DNA of 51,904 bases from Prevotella sp. (GTDB taxonomy: Bacteria; Bacteroidota; Bacteroidia; Bacteroidales; Bacteroidaceae): the NCBI GenBank assembly GCA_017509155.1, contig JAFWQE010000219.1:1-51904 (forward strand). Reading direction: 5' to 3'. The position numbers and the translations under genes were made by a program. The notes under the pieces are model-generated. The model was not told where the DNA came from, did not search any database, and was given only the letters and a program-made list of their open reading frames with translations. Of the stretch, positions 1 through 8,835 are shown in pieces (the first letter of the stretch is position 1; each line of letters begins with the position of its first letter).

Positions 1-1
1 A

Positions 2-1171
2 TCAATACTCGCAAACCAAAGGCTAAAGAGTGAGGCTCGGAACGCTTATGAGAAAGCCTATTTAGATGATGTTCAAAGAAAAGACACACTTGGACAAATC
101 TTCAATTTGAGAGATATTGCCTTTTGCCTGTCACGAACGGCCCCAGATTCAATGCCATTATACTTTAACAAAGCCTTAAGACTTGCGAGGTTAATCCATC
201 GCGAAGACATGGTAAACAGCATTAACACACAATTGGCAGATTTCTATATAGGGCACATAAAAGATGCGAAAAAAGCACTGCCATATATCAGAAAATCTAT
301 TGAATTCGACGACCCCAAAGAACGCATGGCAACATCTGTCATCGCAGCAAAAATATATCAGCAACTCGGGAAATACGACAGTGTGAAAATACATAGTTCA
401 CGACTCCTTCTAATGGCTAACGAAGCGGCAAAGCAAGAAGGAGCGCATGGTATGTCGGTCTATTATGAACACTATGGAAACGCTGATAGCCTGTTCAAAT
501 ATTCCACCATGTACAGGAGTTTGTCTGATTCGGTAATGCAAAAGAAGGCTGAATACGCAATTGCTCAGATGAACGCTATGTATAATTACGAAAAGCAAGA
601 AAAAAGAATCTTAGCACTTCAGCACAAAAACAAAATCAACAACTATTTACTGATCGGTACGTTTTTACTCTTGTGTGTTGTTCTAAGCTTGGCTGTAATG
701 GGAATAAATGCGGTAAAAAGCAAAAACGAAATAATGAAACTGAAAATTGAACGATACGAAACACGATATAAAGAAAAGGCTTTAGCTACATACAACGAGA
801 AAACTAACAAAAAGGAAAGCACTAAAGAGGTGCAGAAAAAAGAAGGCTATATTCACTTTAAAAACATTGTCAACACGAATGCAGTTATAAGATTAGACAC
901 AATTAAAGAGGAGGACTGGATGGCCTTGGAAGAAACAATTCTTCATGAATACCCTGATTTCAAGAATGAAGTTCACTCATTATGCGCAATGAGTGACCGT
1001 GACTATCATCTTTGCCTTCTACTTAAAGCAGGATTTCAAACCGCAGAAACCACAAAACTACTCCGCATAACAAGCAACAATCTTTATTCTATATGCCGAA
1101 AACTATCCAAGAGAGCGTTTGGATCGGAAAAGTCATTTTCTGAATGGCGAAATATCATACAATCCTTATAA
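2..1171 (+). CDS. TPR-type membrane-anchored regulator, 5' end outside window
   Basis: The reading frame is open back to base 2, so the first in-frame TTG at 107 is not the true start and the gene is cut by the window edge. The visible 389 residues hold TPR-like helical repeats (about 1-190), one membrane segment (about 214-237, rich in L, V and I), a charged coiled coil (about 238-285) and a C-terminal helical domain ending near a helix-turn-helix-like stretch (TTKLLRITSNNLYSICRKL). This order is common in Bacteroidetes proteins described as TPR-containing regulators with a cytoplasmic DNA-binding tail; that family assignment is from memory. The next gene has its own promoter, so an operon is not indicated. 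It may regulate the neighbouring secreted proteins, but nothing in the sequence proves this. Confidence 0.7.
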   Translation, partial: SILANQRLKSEARNAYEKAYLDDVQRKDTLGQIFNLRDIAFCLSRTAPDSMPLYFNKALRLARLIHREDMVNSINTQLADFYIGHIKDAKKALPYIRKSIEFDDPKERMATSVIAAKIYQQLGKYDSVKIHSSRLLLMANEAAKQEGAHGMSVYYEHYGNADSLFKYSTMYRSLSDSVMQKKAEYAIAQMNAMYNYEKQEKRILALQHKNKINNYLLIGTFLLLCVVLSLAVMGINAVKSKNEIMKLKIERYETRYKEKALATYNEKTNKKESTKEVQKKEGYIHFKNIVNTNAVIRLDTIKEEDWMALEETILHEYPDFKNEVHSLCAMSDRDYHLCLLLKAGFQTAETTKLLRITSNNLYSICRKLSKRAFGSEKSFSEWRNIIQSL

Positions 1172-1265
1172 TACATCTAAAAACACGTTCTTTTTCCTCT
1201 TGTATATGTTTTATACATGCTGCTTTCTTGAGTATGTATAGGTTTTGTATAGGCCGAAACCAATG

Positions 1266-1292
1266 TTGAACAACACATTAATCGTAATTTTG
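1266..1292 (+). promoter_or_regulatory. Putative Bacteroidetes promoter
   Basis: TAATTTTG at 1285-1292 matches the -7 consensus TAnnTTTG, with TTG at 1266-1268 upstream. The spacing of 16 is shorter than the usual 19-20, so the -33 element is uncertain. It would drive the gene starting at 1328. The rest of the 156-base gap holds nothing else I recognise. Confidence 0.45.
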
Positions 1293-1327
1293 CAACACCT
1301 TTATTTAATCCTAAAAAATTACGATTT

Positions 1328-4015
1328 ATGTTACGCCAATTTATTACAATTATTTTTTTTGCATGTTCTATTATATTGAGCGCGCAAAGTGAGCGAATCA
1401 CCATGTTTGACGCATCATGTCATGGTTCCGACAATCGAACGGAGAGTCCAATTTGTGTAAATTTTGAAAATGAAGTGATAAACATCACTTCAGATTCCAT
1501 CATTACAAATGCTACTGTTGCTTTATTCGATGAAGACAACAATCTCATCGAAAGATATAGTAATCTTACCATCTCCACCTCAGCAATAACACTTAATGGT
1601 GTAAACAATCATTCTTTTTTTAGTATCTCTGTTTCTTATGAAAACAAAATGTATTATGGTTTACGTTCTGAAACTAATATAGACGGGGAAACTGCAATTT
1701 TCATAGCTAATAGAAGCTTCCCGAACACGAAAATGGATTATTATGCTGAAAGAGTTTATGTGGATAATTCCAGTACTTCAATTATATACTGGTATGTATA
1801 TGCGGCAGAACATAACGAGAATCACCTTATGCAAGACCCATGCTATGTTTTCTATATAAATGCCATGGATGACCCTGATTCATACTCACCACCATCGGTT
1901 TTAACAAATAGTTATCTCGGCGATGTAATAATGAACGCAGAATATACCTGGACGTCACAGCCATACGGTAGTAATGCGAGTTTAAAGCCCAATATTACGG
2001 TGAGTTCGGAGCAAAACGATGAGGCAAACCACACGTATGCAATTATCTACAATGCAGCAAAAGATAAATATCACAATTATGAGGAGAAATGGAATGATTG
2101 TCTGTTCATGTACCAAACGTTGGTTAATAAATTCCATGTTCCTTCATCAAATATCAAGGTTTTATCTGGTTGTGGTAACTCTTCTATTCCTGATATGTTT
2201 AATGCAAACAGAACCCAGTTTATTCCTACATTTTTGGATATAGATGGAGACAATCAAAGCGATGTCTTAAAAGCAAACCAACAGAACCTTGTTAACTGCA
2301 TTAATGGATTTAGCGGATTAACATCGCGCGACCATATACTATTGTTTATAACAGGACAACAAGATAATGCTCAAGGATGCTTCGAAGCATGGGACAAAAC
2401 ATCCATGTCAATGTGGTTTATCACTCTAGGCTGTAGCTCAAGGTTGCAAGAAGCCCGTACCTTCAATGTCTTTGTTGGAACATCATGGTTAAGCCTCAAC
2501 AGCATTTATTATGAAGAAGACTCAGGCAAAGACCTTGTAGTTACAAACATTTGTGGTTCAAATGAGAGTCCAGCTTATTGTTCTGATAAGCCTTATACTG
2601 ATGTGACGTATCAATGGCTATGTGCACTCAACGAAATGGACATTCACGCATCGGGAGGGAACAACCAACAATCACCCTATATTATTATCAACAACGACAC
2701 CTTCGGGAGCGATGCAAACAACAATGGCATTGTCACAATGGAAGAAGCTTATAATTATGCAACAAGCCATTCGGAGGGGACATACACAAGCAGCATGTAT
2801 TCATCGCGCAACTATATTAAAGACCTTGCTTTCAATTTTATTCCTCACAACAGGGACCTGTATATGTGCGATGCGATTAACGACGGTGGGATTGAGTTTG
2901 GGACAACAGCTTCTTCAATTATCAATCATTACGACAGCTGGAACAGCCCTGACATTTATCTTAGGAATCAAGATGACGGTATGCAAACACAAACGCACCA
3001 GCCTTTGGTTATTGATGGTCCCAACGACAAAGCATACATATATGTGAGGATATCAAATAAAGATGAGAACTATCTTGGGGAAGGCCAGTACATACAGTTA
3101 TACTGGGCTTGTAGCTTGATAAGTGGAATCGCCAAAAGTGCCCCAATTGGACAATTTCCGATAGGAGGTGGAACCCCCTTGGACTATAGTTCTCTTTATG
3201 GCACCGTTGGTGTTAAGCTAATAGATACGACCATTACGTATGGAGGCAATTCCATTATGAAGTTTGAATGGAACATACCAGAAACTCTTAGTAGTTTCAT
3301 CAATCAACACTCTACAGTACCCATCTCATTCATGGCAATCATAAGCAAGGATTCAACAGCTATCTGTTCTGATTTGGCAGATGTACAGCATTATGCTTCT
3401 CGAACACAGCAAATGCGTACCATCGCGATGAAAGACATTTCGAATGTTCAGATTGCAAACAACCAGAACGAGGTTACTCTGTTCTTGCAAAAAACAGATA
3501 ATGATTCGCAAAACTATGACTATCAGGTTCTGTGCAATGATGCAGACGGTTATGCCGACCCTTCTTCGGTAACCGTGACAACTACAGACGGAGAAGACTA
3601 CATCATAGCAGAAATACAGTTTGAAACAAACAATAATGTAGAGAACGAGAAATACTTGATGAATGTCATAAAGAAAGACAAAGAAACAGGTGTTGTTGTA
3701 AGGGGAATGGCATTAGAAGTTGAAAGAACTGTCGTAGACGCCACGTCTTCATCAAATGAGAGCCAAAACTCAATTGCCAACATATCCATCAACAATGGAA
3801 ACAGCAACATTATCGTATATTTGACAAACGGTGCATCAGAGGATACAAGTGTTAGACTTGACGTAATTGGTCCATCTTCATTCTCGAGAAACGCGACCAT
3901 TGCAAATGGAAATACAAACATCTCATTTGACAACATTGAATTCAGCAACGGAATAGTGCTTGTAACACTCATTAAGGATGGTAAAATTATCGATTCTAAA
4001 AAAATCATACAATAA
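1328..4015 (+). CDS. Secreted caspase-fold C13-like protein, probable pseudoprotease
   Basis: An 895-residue protein with an N-terminal signal peptide (hydrophobic to about residue 19, ending LSAQ). The centre (about 235-490) has the layout of the legumain-like C13 family found in Bacteroidetes: YAIIYNAA, a Ca-binding-like loop DIDGDNQSD at 304-312, DHILLFIT at 335-342, and DANNNGIVTMEEAYNYA from about 462. Where active members carry the His of a DHG motif this protein reads ITGQQDN (341-347). Where the catalytic Cys of a CYSGG-like motif is expected it reads FVGTSWLS (382-389). Both catalytic residues therefore seem lost. The C-terminus (NGIVLVTLIKDG, then basic KKIIQ) resembles a T9SS sorting signal. 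It may be a surface scaffold or binding protein; the fold call is moderately sure and the loss of activity is inferred. Confidence 0.65.
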   Translation: MLRQFITIIFFACSIILSAQSERITMFDASCHGSDNRTESPICVNFENEVINITSDSIITNATVALFDEDNNLIERYSNLTISTSAITLNGVNNHSFFSISVSYENKMYYGLRSETNIDGETAIFIANRSFPNTKMDYYAERVYVDNSSTSIIYWYVYAAEHNENHLMQDPCYVFYINAMDDPDSYSPPSVLTNSYLGDVIMNAEYTWTSQPYGSNASLKPNITVSSEQNDEANHTYAIIYNAAKDKYHNYEEKWNDCLFMYQTLVNKFHVPSSNIKVLSGCGNSSIPDMFNANRTQFIPTFLDIDGDNQSDVLKANQQNLVNCINGFSGLTSRDHILLFITGQQDNAQGCFEAWDKTSMSMWFITLGCSSRLQEARTFNVFVGTSWLSLNSIYYEEDSGKDLVVTNICGSNESPAYCSDKPYTDVTYQWLCALNEMDIHASGGNNQQSPYIIINNDTFGSDANNNGIVTMEEAYNYATSHSEGTYTSSMYSSRNYIKDLAFNFIPHNRDLYMCDAINDGGIEFGTTASSIINHYDSWNSPDIYLRNQDDGMQTQTHQPLVIDGPNDKAYIYVRISNKDENYLGEGQYIQLYWACSLISGIAKSAPIGQFPIGGGTPLDYSSLYGTVGVKLIDTTITYGGNSIMKFEWNIPETLSSFINQHSTVPISFMAIISKDSTAICSDLADVQHYASRTQQMRTIAMKDISNVQIANNQNEVTLFLQKTDNDSQNYDYQVLCNDADGYADPSSVTVTTTDGEDYIIAEIQFETNNNVENEKYLMNVIKKDKETGVVVRGMALEVERTVVDATSSSNESQNSIANISINNGNSNIIVYLTNGASEDTSVRLDVIGPSSFSRNATIANGNTNISFDNIEFSNGIVLVTLIKDGKIIDSKKIIQ

Positions 4016-4080
4016 AAACGGCACATTTCCGTTACAACTATAGTACATCGAATATTAACCAAATTAAAGGAGAAGGAATT

Positions 4081-5730
4081 ATGAAAGCGAAGGTTTTATT
4101 ATTTGCTATGGTATGGGCTGCCATGCATCTTTCCTTGTTGAAGGCTGGCGCCCAGGAAGTGAACGACCTCAACACCAAGAGGTTCTGCATGCCCGTTTCG
4201 TTCCACAACCAACCTGTGGTGATGGCGGAGCAAGAGGACGAACAGCCGGTGACCAATGAAAGCGATGAGAAGAAGGTGCTGACGGTGGAGCTGACAGACG
4301 GCTTGACCCTTGCCAATGCACTCGGCGACGACCGCTACACCGTGGACTCGCTGATTGTGAAGGGATTTATGCCGCAAAGCGACTTCCCCGTTCTCTACGA
4401 CCTCGCGCTGTGGGGCAGAATGACGGGACTCAACATGAAACACTGTAAGGTGGAGGGCGACTCCATCCCGTCGAATGCCTTCTTCTACAACGTGCAGGGC
4501 AACGGAAAACTCTATGATGAACAGACGCATGAGCAACTCAAGCAGAACACCTACTATTGTCTCAACTACATCAAACTGCCAGAGGAACTGAAAACAATCG
4601 GCGACAGCGCATTCAAACACTCTTACCCCCTGACAAGGGTTTTACACTTGAAAGGAGAACTGGAACTGCCTGAGGGACTGACCGACATCGGTGAAAGTGC
4701 TTTCGGGTGCCATTGGAGTATGTCTTGTCATAGAATGGTGGGAACACTACGATTTCCCTCAACCGTCAGGAGAATCGGTTATGGCGCCTTCTCGGGAAAC
4801 TGGTTCAACACCATCGTGCTGCCCGATCCCGACGTGGAGATAGGCCCGTTCACCTTTTTTGCATCTCACAAACTACGCGAAGTGGTTTTTCCAGAGGGAA
4901 TCACGCGCCTGGCTGATGCGATGTTCAAGCTTTCTAACTTCGGCGACAAAGAAGAACTGGTGCTCCCTGAGACAATCGAAGAACTCGGCATACAGACCTT
5001 CGCCTTGTGCAACCTGAAGAGAGTGGTGCTGCCCACCCATCTGAAAAAGATTCCCGACGGATGCTTTGCACAGGTACCACTGAAGGAAATCAACCTGCCT
5101 GAAGGACTGGAAGAAATAGGCGACGAGGCTTACGTCGTATATAAAGAATCCTATAGTCCTCCTTATGGAAAATATCAGATGATTGACGAGATAACCATTC
5201 CAAGCTCTGTGCACACCATCGGCCGCTATGCATTCTATGAACAAGACTTCAAGACCATACACCTGCCAGCCAGTCTCACCCAGATAGGCGTAAGGGCCTT
5301 TTATAAAAAAGACATGCAGTACAATAAGCCGTGTGAGGTGTATGCTTACAACCCCGTTCCACCCACTCTCATCATGGACGACGAGGAAGACTACGACAAT
5401 ATCTTCAGGGCTTTCAATGAAAACGATTGGCAGGATAGTGAGTATTTGATGAGAACGCTCTATGTGCCTGAAGGAGCGCGCGATGCCTACATGGCCGACC
5501 GTAGCTGGAATCTGGATTACTTCAAGGAGATCGTGGAGATGACACAAGCCGGCATAGTGGAAACAGAGAAAGACTGCATGGCCGATGGAGAGGCGGATAT
5601 CTTCGACATGAACGGCAGGCTCATCGGAAAGACAATGGTCAACGGACAGAGTATTGACACAACAGAACTGCAACGCGGCATCTACATCGTAAGAAAAGGA
5701 AACGCATCGAAAAAGATTGTCGTGAAGTAG
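4081..5730 (+). CDS. BspA-like leucine-rich repeat surface protein with T9SS sorting domain
   Basis: A 549-residue secreted protein. The signal peptide runs to about residue 24 (ending KAGA). Residues about 95-430 are a run of roughly 23-residue LRR_5/BspA-type repeats, each with a core such as LPEGLTDIGESAF or IPSSVHTIGRYAF. The last 75 residues form a type A T9SS sorting domain (DIFDMNGRLIG, then RGIYIVRKG and a basic end KKIVVK). Such proteins are exported through T9SS and displayed on the surface, where BspA members bind host or matrix proteins; the ligand here is unknown. A rare good Shine-Dalgarno (AGGAGAAGG, about 4067-4075) supports the ATG. Base composition is more GC-rich than the preceding AT-rich gene. 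Confidence 0.85.
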   Translation: MKAKVLLFAMVWAAMHLSLLKAGAQEVNDLNTKRFCMPVSFHNQPVVMAEQEDEQPVTNESDEKKVLTVELTDGLTLANALGDDRYTVDSLIVKGFMPQSDFPVLYDLALWGRMTGLNMKHCKVEGDSIPSNAFFYNVQGNGKLYDEQTHEQLKQNTYYCLNYIKLPEELKTIGDSAFKHSYPLTRVLHLKGELELPEGLTDIGESAFGCHWSMSCHRMVGTLRFPSTVRRIGYGAFSGNWFNTIVLPDPDVEIGPFTFFASHKLREVVFPEGITRLADAMFKLSNFGDKEELVLPETIEELGIQTFALCNLKRVVLPTHLKKIPDGCFAQVPLKEINLPEGLEEIGDEAYVVYKESYSPPYGKYQMIDEITIPSSVHTIGRYAFYEQDFKTIHLPASLTQIGVRAFYKKDMQYNKPCEVYAYNPVPPTLIMDDEEDYDNIFRAFNENDWQDSEYLMRTLYVPEGARDAYMADRSWNLDYFKEIVEMTQAGIVETEKDCMADGEADIFDMNGRLIGKTMVNGQSIDTTELQRGIYIVRKGNASKKIVVK

Positions 5731-5761
5731 GCAACAGGAAAGACTAATAGCACATACAACA

Positions 5762-5793
5762 CCCCTCTCTTCAAGCCAAAGAGAGGGGTTTTT
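5762..5793 (+). terminator. Rho-independent terminator
   Basis: A perfect 10-bp stem (CCCCTCTCTT at 5762-5771 with AAGAGAGGGG at 5779-5788), a 7-base loop and a following T run. It ends the LRR gene. Confidence 0.9.
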
Positions 5794-5837
5794 ATATTAT
5801 TTTCAGCTAAAAAGACAAACATTTCAAGAAAAATCAC

Positions 5838-5845
5838 TAACTTTG
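5838..5845 (+). promoter_or_regulatory. -7 box TAACTTTG of mazG
   Basis: TAACTTTG matches TAnnTTTG 27 bases before the mazG start. No clear -33 element is visible. Confidence 0.5.
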
Positions 5846-5872
5846 CATCTGTCATAAGAAAAATAACGCAAC

Positions 5873-6733
5873 ATGCATTCAAGAGAAGAGAAAATGGAGG
5901 CTTTCGGAAGACTGCTCGACGTGCTCGACCAGCTGCGAGAGAAATGCCCCTGGGACAAAAAACAAACCAACGAGAGCCTCAGACCGAACACCATAGAGGA
6001 GACATTCGAACTGTGCGACGCACTGCTCAAAGACGACCGGAAGAACATCTGCAAGGAGCTTGGCGACGTGCTCATGCACGTGCTCTTCTACTCACGCATT
6101 GGACAGGAAACTGACGACTTCGACATTGCCGACGTCTGCAACCATCAGGCTGACAAGCTCATCTTCCGTCATCCTCATATCTATCACCCTTCGCAGATAG
6201 GAGCAAAAGAGCCAAAACCACTGCCTTACGGCGAAAACGGAGAGCAGACAGAGTTCCAGAACGCAACCACGGCAACCGAGGTGCTGCAGAACTGGGAACA
6301 GATAAAGCTGAAGGAGAAAGACGGCAACAAAAGCGTGCTCGCTGGCGTGCCGGCTTCGCTGCCATCTCTCATCAAGGCATACCGCATTCAGGACAAGGCT
6401 CGCAACGTGGGATTCGACTGGGAAGACAAAATGGACGTCTGGAAGAAAGTGCGTGAGGAACTTGGCGAACTGGAAGCAGAACTGCAACGCGAAGACCGCG
6501 AGAAAAGCACACGTGAGCTGGGCGACTTCCTTTTCAGTGTCATAAATGCCGCCAGACTCTACAAGCTGAACCCCGACAACGCCCTGGAATACACTAACCA
6601 GAAATTCATCCGGCGGTTCAACTACATTGAGCAGCACTCCATCAAGGCCGGAAAGCCTCTTACCGAGATGACTCTCGAAGAAATGGATGCGTTGTGGAAT
6701 GAAGCAAAAGCCCAAGAGCCTTCCGATTCTTAG
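5873..6733 (+). CDS. mazG: Nucleoside triphosphate pyrophosphohydrolase MazG
   Basis: A 286-residue MazG, close to the usual length. It hydrolyses (d)NTPs to NMP and pyrophosphate and acts as a cytosolic house-cleaning enzyme. It has two tandem MazG modules. The first starts with CPWDKKQT, has EETFEL and then KELGDVLMHVL. The second (after about residue 185) has EELGELEAEL followed by RELGDFLFSV. The acidic residues of the ExxE...ExxD pattern, which bind magnesium, are present in both. The ATG at 5873 gives the conserved N-terminus; ATG 5894 (MEAFGRLL) is also possible. There is no Shine-Dalgarno, as is usual here. The next gene is 73 bases downstream. Confidence 0.93.
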   Translation: MHSREEKMEAFGRLLDVLDQLREKCPWDKKQTNESLRPNTIEETFELCDALLKDDRKNICKELGDVLMHVLFYSRIGQETDDFDIADVCNHQADKLIFRHPHIYHPSQIGAKEPKPLPYGENGEQTEFQNATTATEVLQNWEQIKLKEKDGNKSVLAGVPASLPSLIKAYRIQDKARNVGFDWEDKMDVWKKVREELGELEAELQREDREKSTRELGDFLFSVINAARLYKLNPDNALEYTNQKFIRRFNYIEQHSIKAGKPLTEMTLEEMDALWNEAKAQEPSDS

Positions 6734-6806
6734 TCTTTTCCTCTAATCCCACCTGGGGACTTGAGGGACTAAATCATCCAGAATAATAACCAGAACCAAG
6801 ATAATT

Positions 6807-7367
6807 ATGAAAGCAAAGAGTGTTTTAATCGTTGCCATCGCTATCATCGCACTGGCTGCGTGCAAAGAAAACAAACCGCCCACCATGGAGCATCAGTTTG
6901 CCGACGACACAACGGCCGTCAACGACACCACCATCTACGGAAAACTGGGTGAGAACTACGGCATGAACACCCTCGAACTGATTACAGACAAGGGTGACAC
7001 GCTGCAATTCGTAGTGGAAGAGCCTGCCGACTCGCTCGACATGGAGACCGTCAAGGGCGGAAAAGGCGTAGGAGACCGTATGGCCGTGGTTGCACAGAAG
7101 AGTGAAGAAGGTGAGCTCATCGTTACACAAGCCATCAACCTGACCACACTTCTCGGCAAGTGGACAGCGCTCGACAAGAGCTTCGAAATCCAGGAGGGCG
7201 GCATCGTCGTCAGCAACTTCAGCGAACCAAAGCCTTACACCGAGTGGAGCATCTGCAACGGACACCTCGTCCTCTCTGCCGACACCTTCGACGTGTATGA
7301 GCTGGGCGCAGACTCCCTGAAACTTGAAAACGCCAAGGGCATCTACGTCTACAAACGCCAGAAATAG
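6807..7367 (+). CDS. Lipoprotein with lipocalin-like domain
   Basis: A 186-residue lipoprotein. Its signal ends in the lipobox ALAAC, so Cys19 would be acylated. After an acidic linker come two beta-rich halves; the C-terminal half starts LLGKWTALDKSFEI and ends YVYKRQK, the pattern of small Bacteroidetes lipocalin-like domains. It probably sits at the outer membrane or in the periplasm. The ligand is unknown and the lipocalin assignment is by pattern only. It may be cotranscribed with mazG because no terminator lies between. Confidence 0.65.
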   Translation: MKAKSVLIVAIAIIALAACKENKPPTMEHQFADDTTAVNDTTIYGKLGENYGMNTLELITDKGDTLQFVVEEPADSLDMETVKGGKGVGDRMAVVAQKSEEGELIVTQAINLTTLLGKWTALDKSFEIQEGGIVVSNFSEPKPYTEWSICNGHLVLSADTFDVYELGADSLKLENAKGIYVYKRQK

Positions 7368-7437
7368 CCCTTCCGATTCATCTTCATCTCACCACACGCT
7401 ACCAGATTCGAACGACAAACATTTTTTGAATGTAAGG

Positions 7438-7500
7438 GTGGATCAGTGTATCCACTCGTAAGTCATAAAGGAAACACTATAGAAGAACAGGCGGATACAC
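7438..7500 (+). promoter_or_regulatory. Two competing hairpins upstream of rnz
   Basis: GTGGAT at 7438-7443 pairs with ATCCAC at 7450-7455. GTGTATCC at 7446-7453 pairs instead with GGATACAC at 7493-7500. The two pairings share bases and exclude each other. They lie in the 153-base gap before the rnz start. This may be an mRNA leader structure or chance. Confidence 0.25.
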
Positions 7501-7520
7501 AGGTTCGCAGCGCCACTACT

Positions 7521-8429
7521 ATGTTTAGAATCCATATCCTTGGGTGCGGCAGCGCTCTACCCACACTGAAGCACTGGGCATCGAGCCAGATTGTTGAAGT
7601 GCGCGACAAGCAGTTCATGATTGATTGCGGCGAAGGCACACAGATACAGCTGAGACGAGCTCACGTGCATCTCACATCGGTTCAGGCAGTGTTCATCAGC
7701 CATCTGCACGGCGACCACTGCTTCGGTCTCATCGGACTGATATGCACCTTCGGAATGCTTGGTAGGACAGCACCACTTCATGTCTATGCTCCGGCTGAGC
7801 TGAAAGCCATGCTATATGCGCAGATTGACTTGTTCTGCCAAGGCCTGGAATACGAGGTGGTGTTCCACGAGGTAGACACGACAAAGGCCCAGGCCATCTA
7901 CGAGGACAAGAGCCTCAGCGTAACAACCATCCCACTGGACCACAGGACTCCCTGCAGCGGCTTTTTGTTCCGCGAAAAACCAACGTTGCCACACATCCGA
8001 CGCGACATGATTGACTTCCTTAATATCCCCGTCAGTCAGATCAACAACATCAAGATGGGAGCAGGATGGACGACCGAGGAGGGCAAACACTATGACCATA
8101 CACAACTGGTGACGCCAGCCACCCCACCCAAAGCCTACGCATACTGTAGTGACACGCGCTACATGCCTAGACTCCATGAACAGATTGAGGGCGTAGACCT
8201 TCTATACCACGAAAGCACCTATTGCGACGACAAGAAAGACAATGCCCGCAAATACTATCATAGCACAGCAAGGCAGGCTGCGACCGTGGCTCGCGATGCC
8301 CATGTGGGCAAACTGCTGTTAGGCCACTATTCCGCCCGCTACAACGACGAACAGCAGCTTTTGAATGAAGCCAGAGAAGTTTTCTCCGAGACATATCTTT
8401 CCGATGAGAACATGGTTTTTGACGTCTAA
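7521..8429 (+). CDS. rnz: Ribonuclease Z
   Basis: A tRNA 3'-end processing endonuclease of the metallo-beta-lactamase family. I start it at ATG 7521 (MFRIHILGCGSALPT), which gives 302 residues, the normal length. The open frame reaches back to a GTG at 7446, but those 25 extra residues look non-coding. Key sites are the zinc motif SHLHGDH (HxHxDH), the N-terminal IDCGEGTQ, and the C-terminal YHEST and LGHYSARY metal ligands. No CCA is encoded on the tRNA gene at 13540, consistent with need for 3' trimming. Confidence 0.93.
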   Translation: MFRIHILGCGSALPTLKHWASSQIVEVRDKQFMIDCGEGTQIQLRRAHVHLTSVQAVFISHLHGDHCFGLIGLICTFGMLGRTAPLHVYAPAELKAMLYAQIDLFCQGLEYEVVFHEVDTTKAQAIYEDKSLSVTTIPLDHRTPCSGFLFREKPTLPHIRRDMIDFLNIPVSQINNIKMGAGWTTEEGKHYDHTQLVTPATPPKAYAYCSDTRYMPRLHEQIEGVDLLYHESTYCDDKKDNARKYYHSTARQAATVARDAHVGKLLLGHYSARYNDEQQLLNEAREVFSETYLSDENMVFDV

Positions 8430-8473
8430 GTATTAAAAAACGTTATTTTTCTTCATTGTTTCTACAAGAAGTG

Positions 8474-8504
8474 TTGCACAGATGCTCGTTTTTTTCTATC
8501 TTTG
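8474..8504 (+). promoter_or_regulatory. Promoter TTG-N20-TATCTTTG
   Basis: TTG at 8474-8476, a 20-base spacer and TATCTTTG at 8497-8504. It precedes the small T9SS protein (ATG 8523) and probably the sigma operon behind it. It also shows that the TTG at 8502 is part of the promoter and not a start codon. Confidence 0.75.
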
Positions 8505-8522
8505 CACCAAACGTATACGCTT

Positions 8523-8834
8523 ATGATTAAAAAGATTCTCAAGATAACCTTTGCTTCGGCAATGCTTCTTGGCATGCCGACGGTGTTGCATGCAGAGACG
8601 GCTATTGAAATCTTTGAGCAGGATTTCCAGCAGCAAGCCACCATCTCTATTCAGGACAACACACTTCACGTGACAGGAGCCAGCGGTCAGATGCTATATA
8701 TATATAATGTGGCAGGGGTTCGCGTGATGAGCATGAAGGTTGAAGGTGCTGACCGTCGATTTGAGCTGAACCTGCCAAAAGGATGCTACATCGTCAAGGT
8801 GGGAAAAACCGTTCGTAAGATTTCTGTTAAGTAA
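8523..8834 (+). CDS. Mini-protein: signal peptide plus T9SS sorting domain
   Basis: A 103-residue protein. Residues 1-22 are a signal peptide (ending VLHA). Nearly all of the mature part is a type A T9SS C-terminal sorting domain: LYIYNVAGVRVMSMKVEG, LPKGCYIVKVG and the basic end VRKISVK. Sorting domains normally follow a large passenger; here the passenger is at most about 20 residues. The start is ATG 8523, because the upstream TTG lies inside the promoter. The stop is one base from the likely start of the ECF sigma gene, so the two are probably translated together. The function is unknown; it could be a surface peptide, a remnant or a T9SS-coupled signal. Confidence 0.75.
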   Translation: MIKKILKITFASAMLLGMPTVLHAETAIEIFEQDFQQQATISIQDNTLHVTGASGQMLYIYNVAGVRVMSMKVEGADRRFELNLPKGCYIVKVGKTVRKISVK

Positions 8835-8835
8835 A

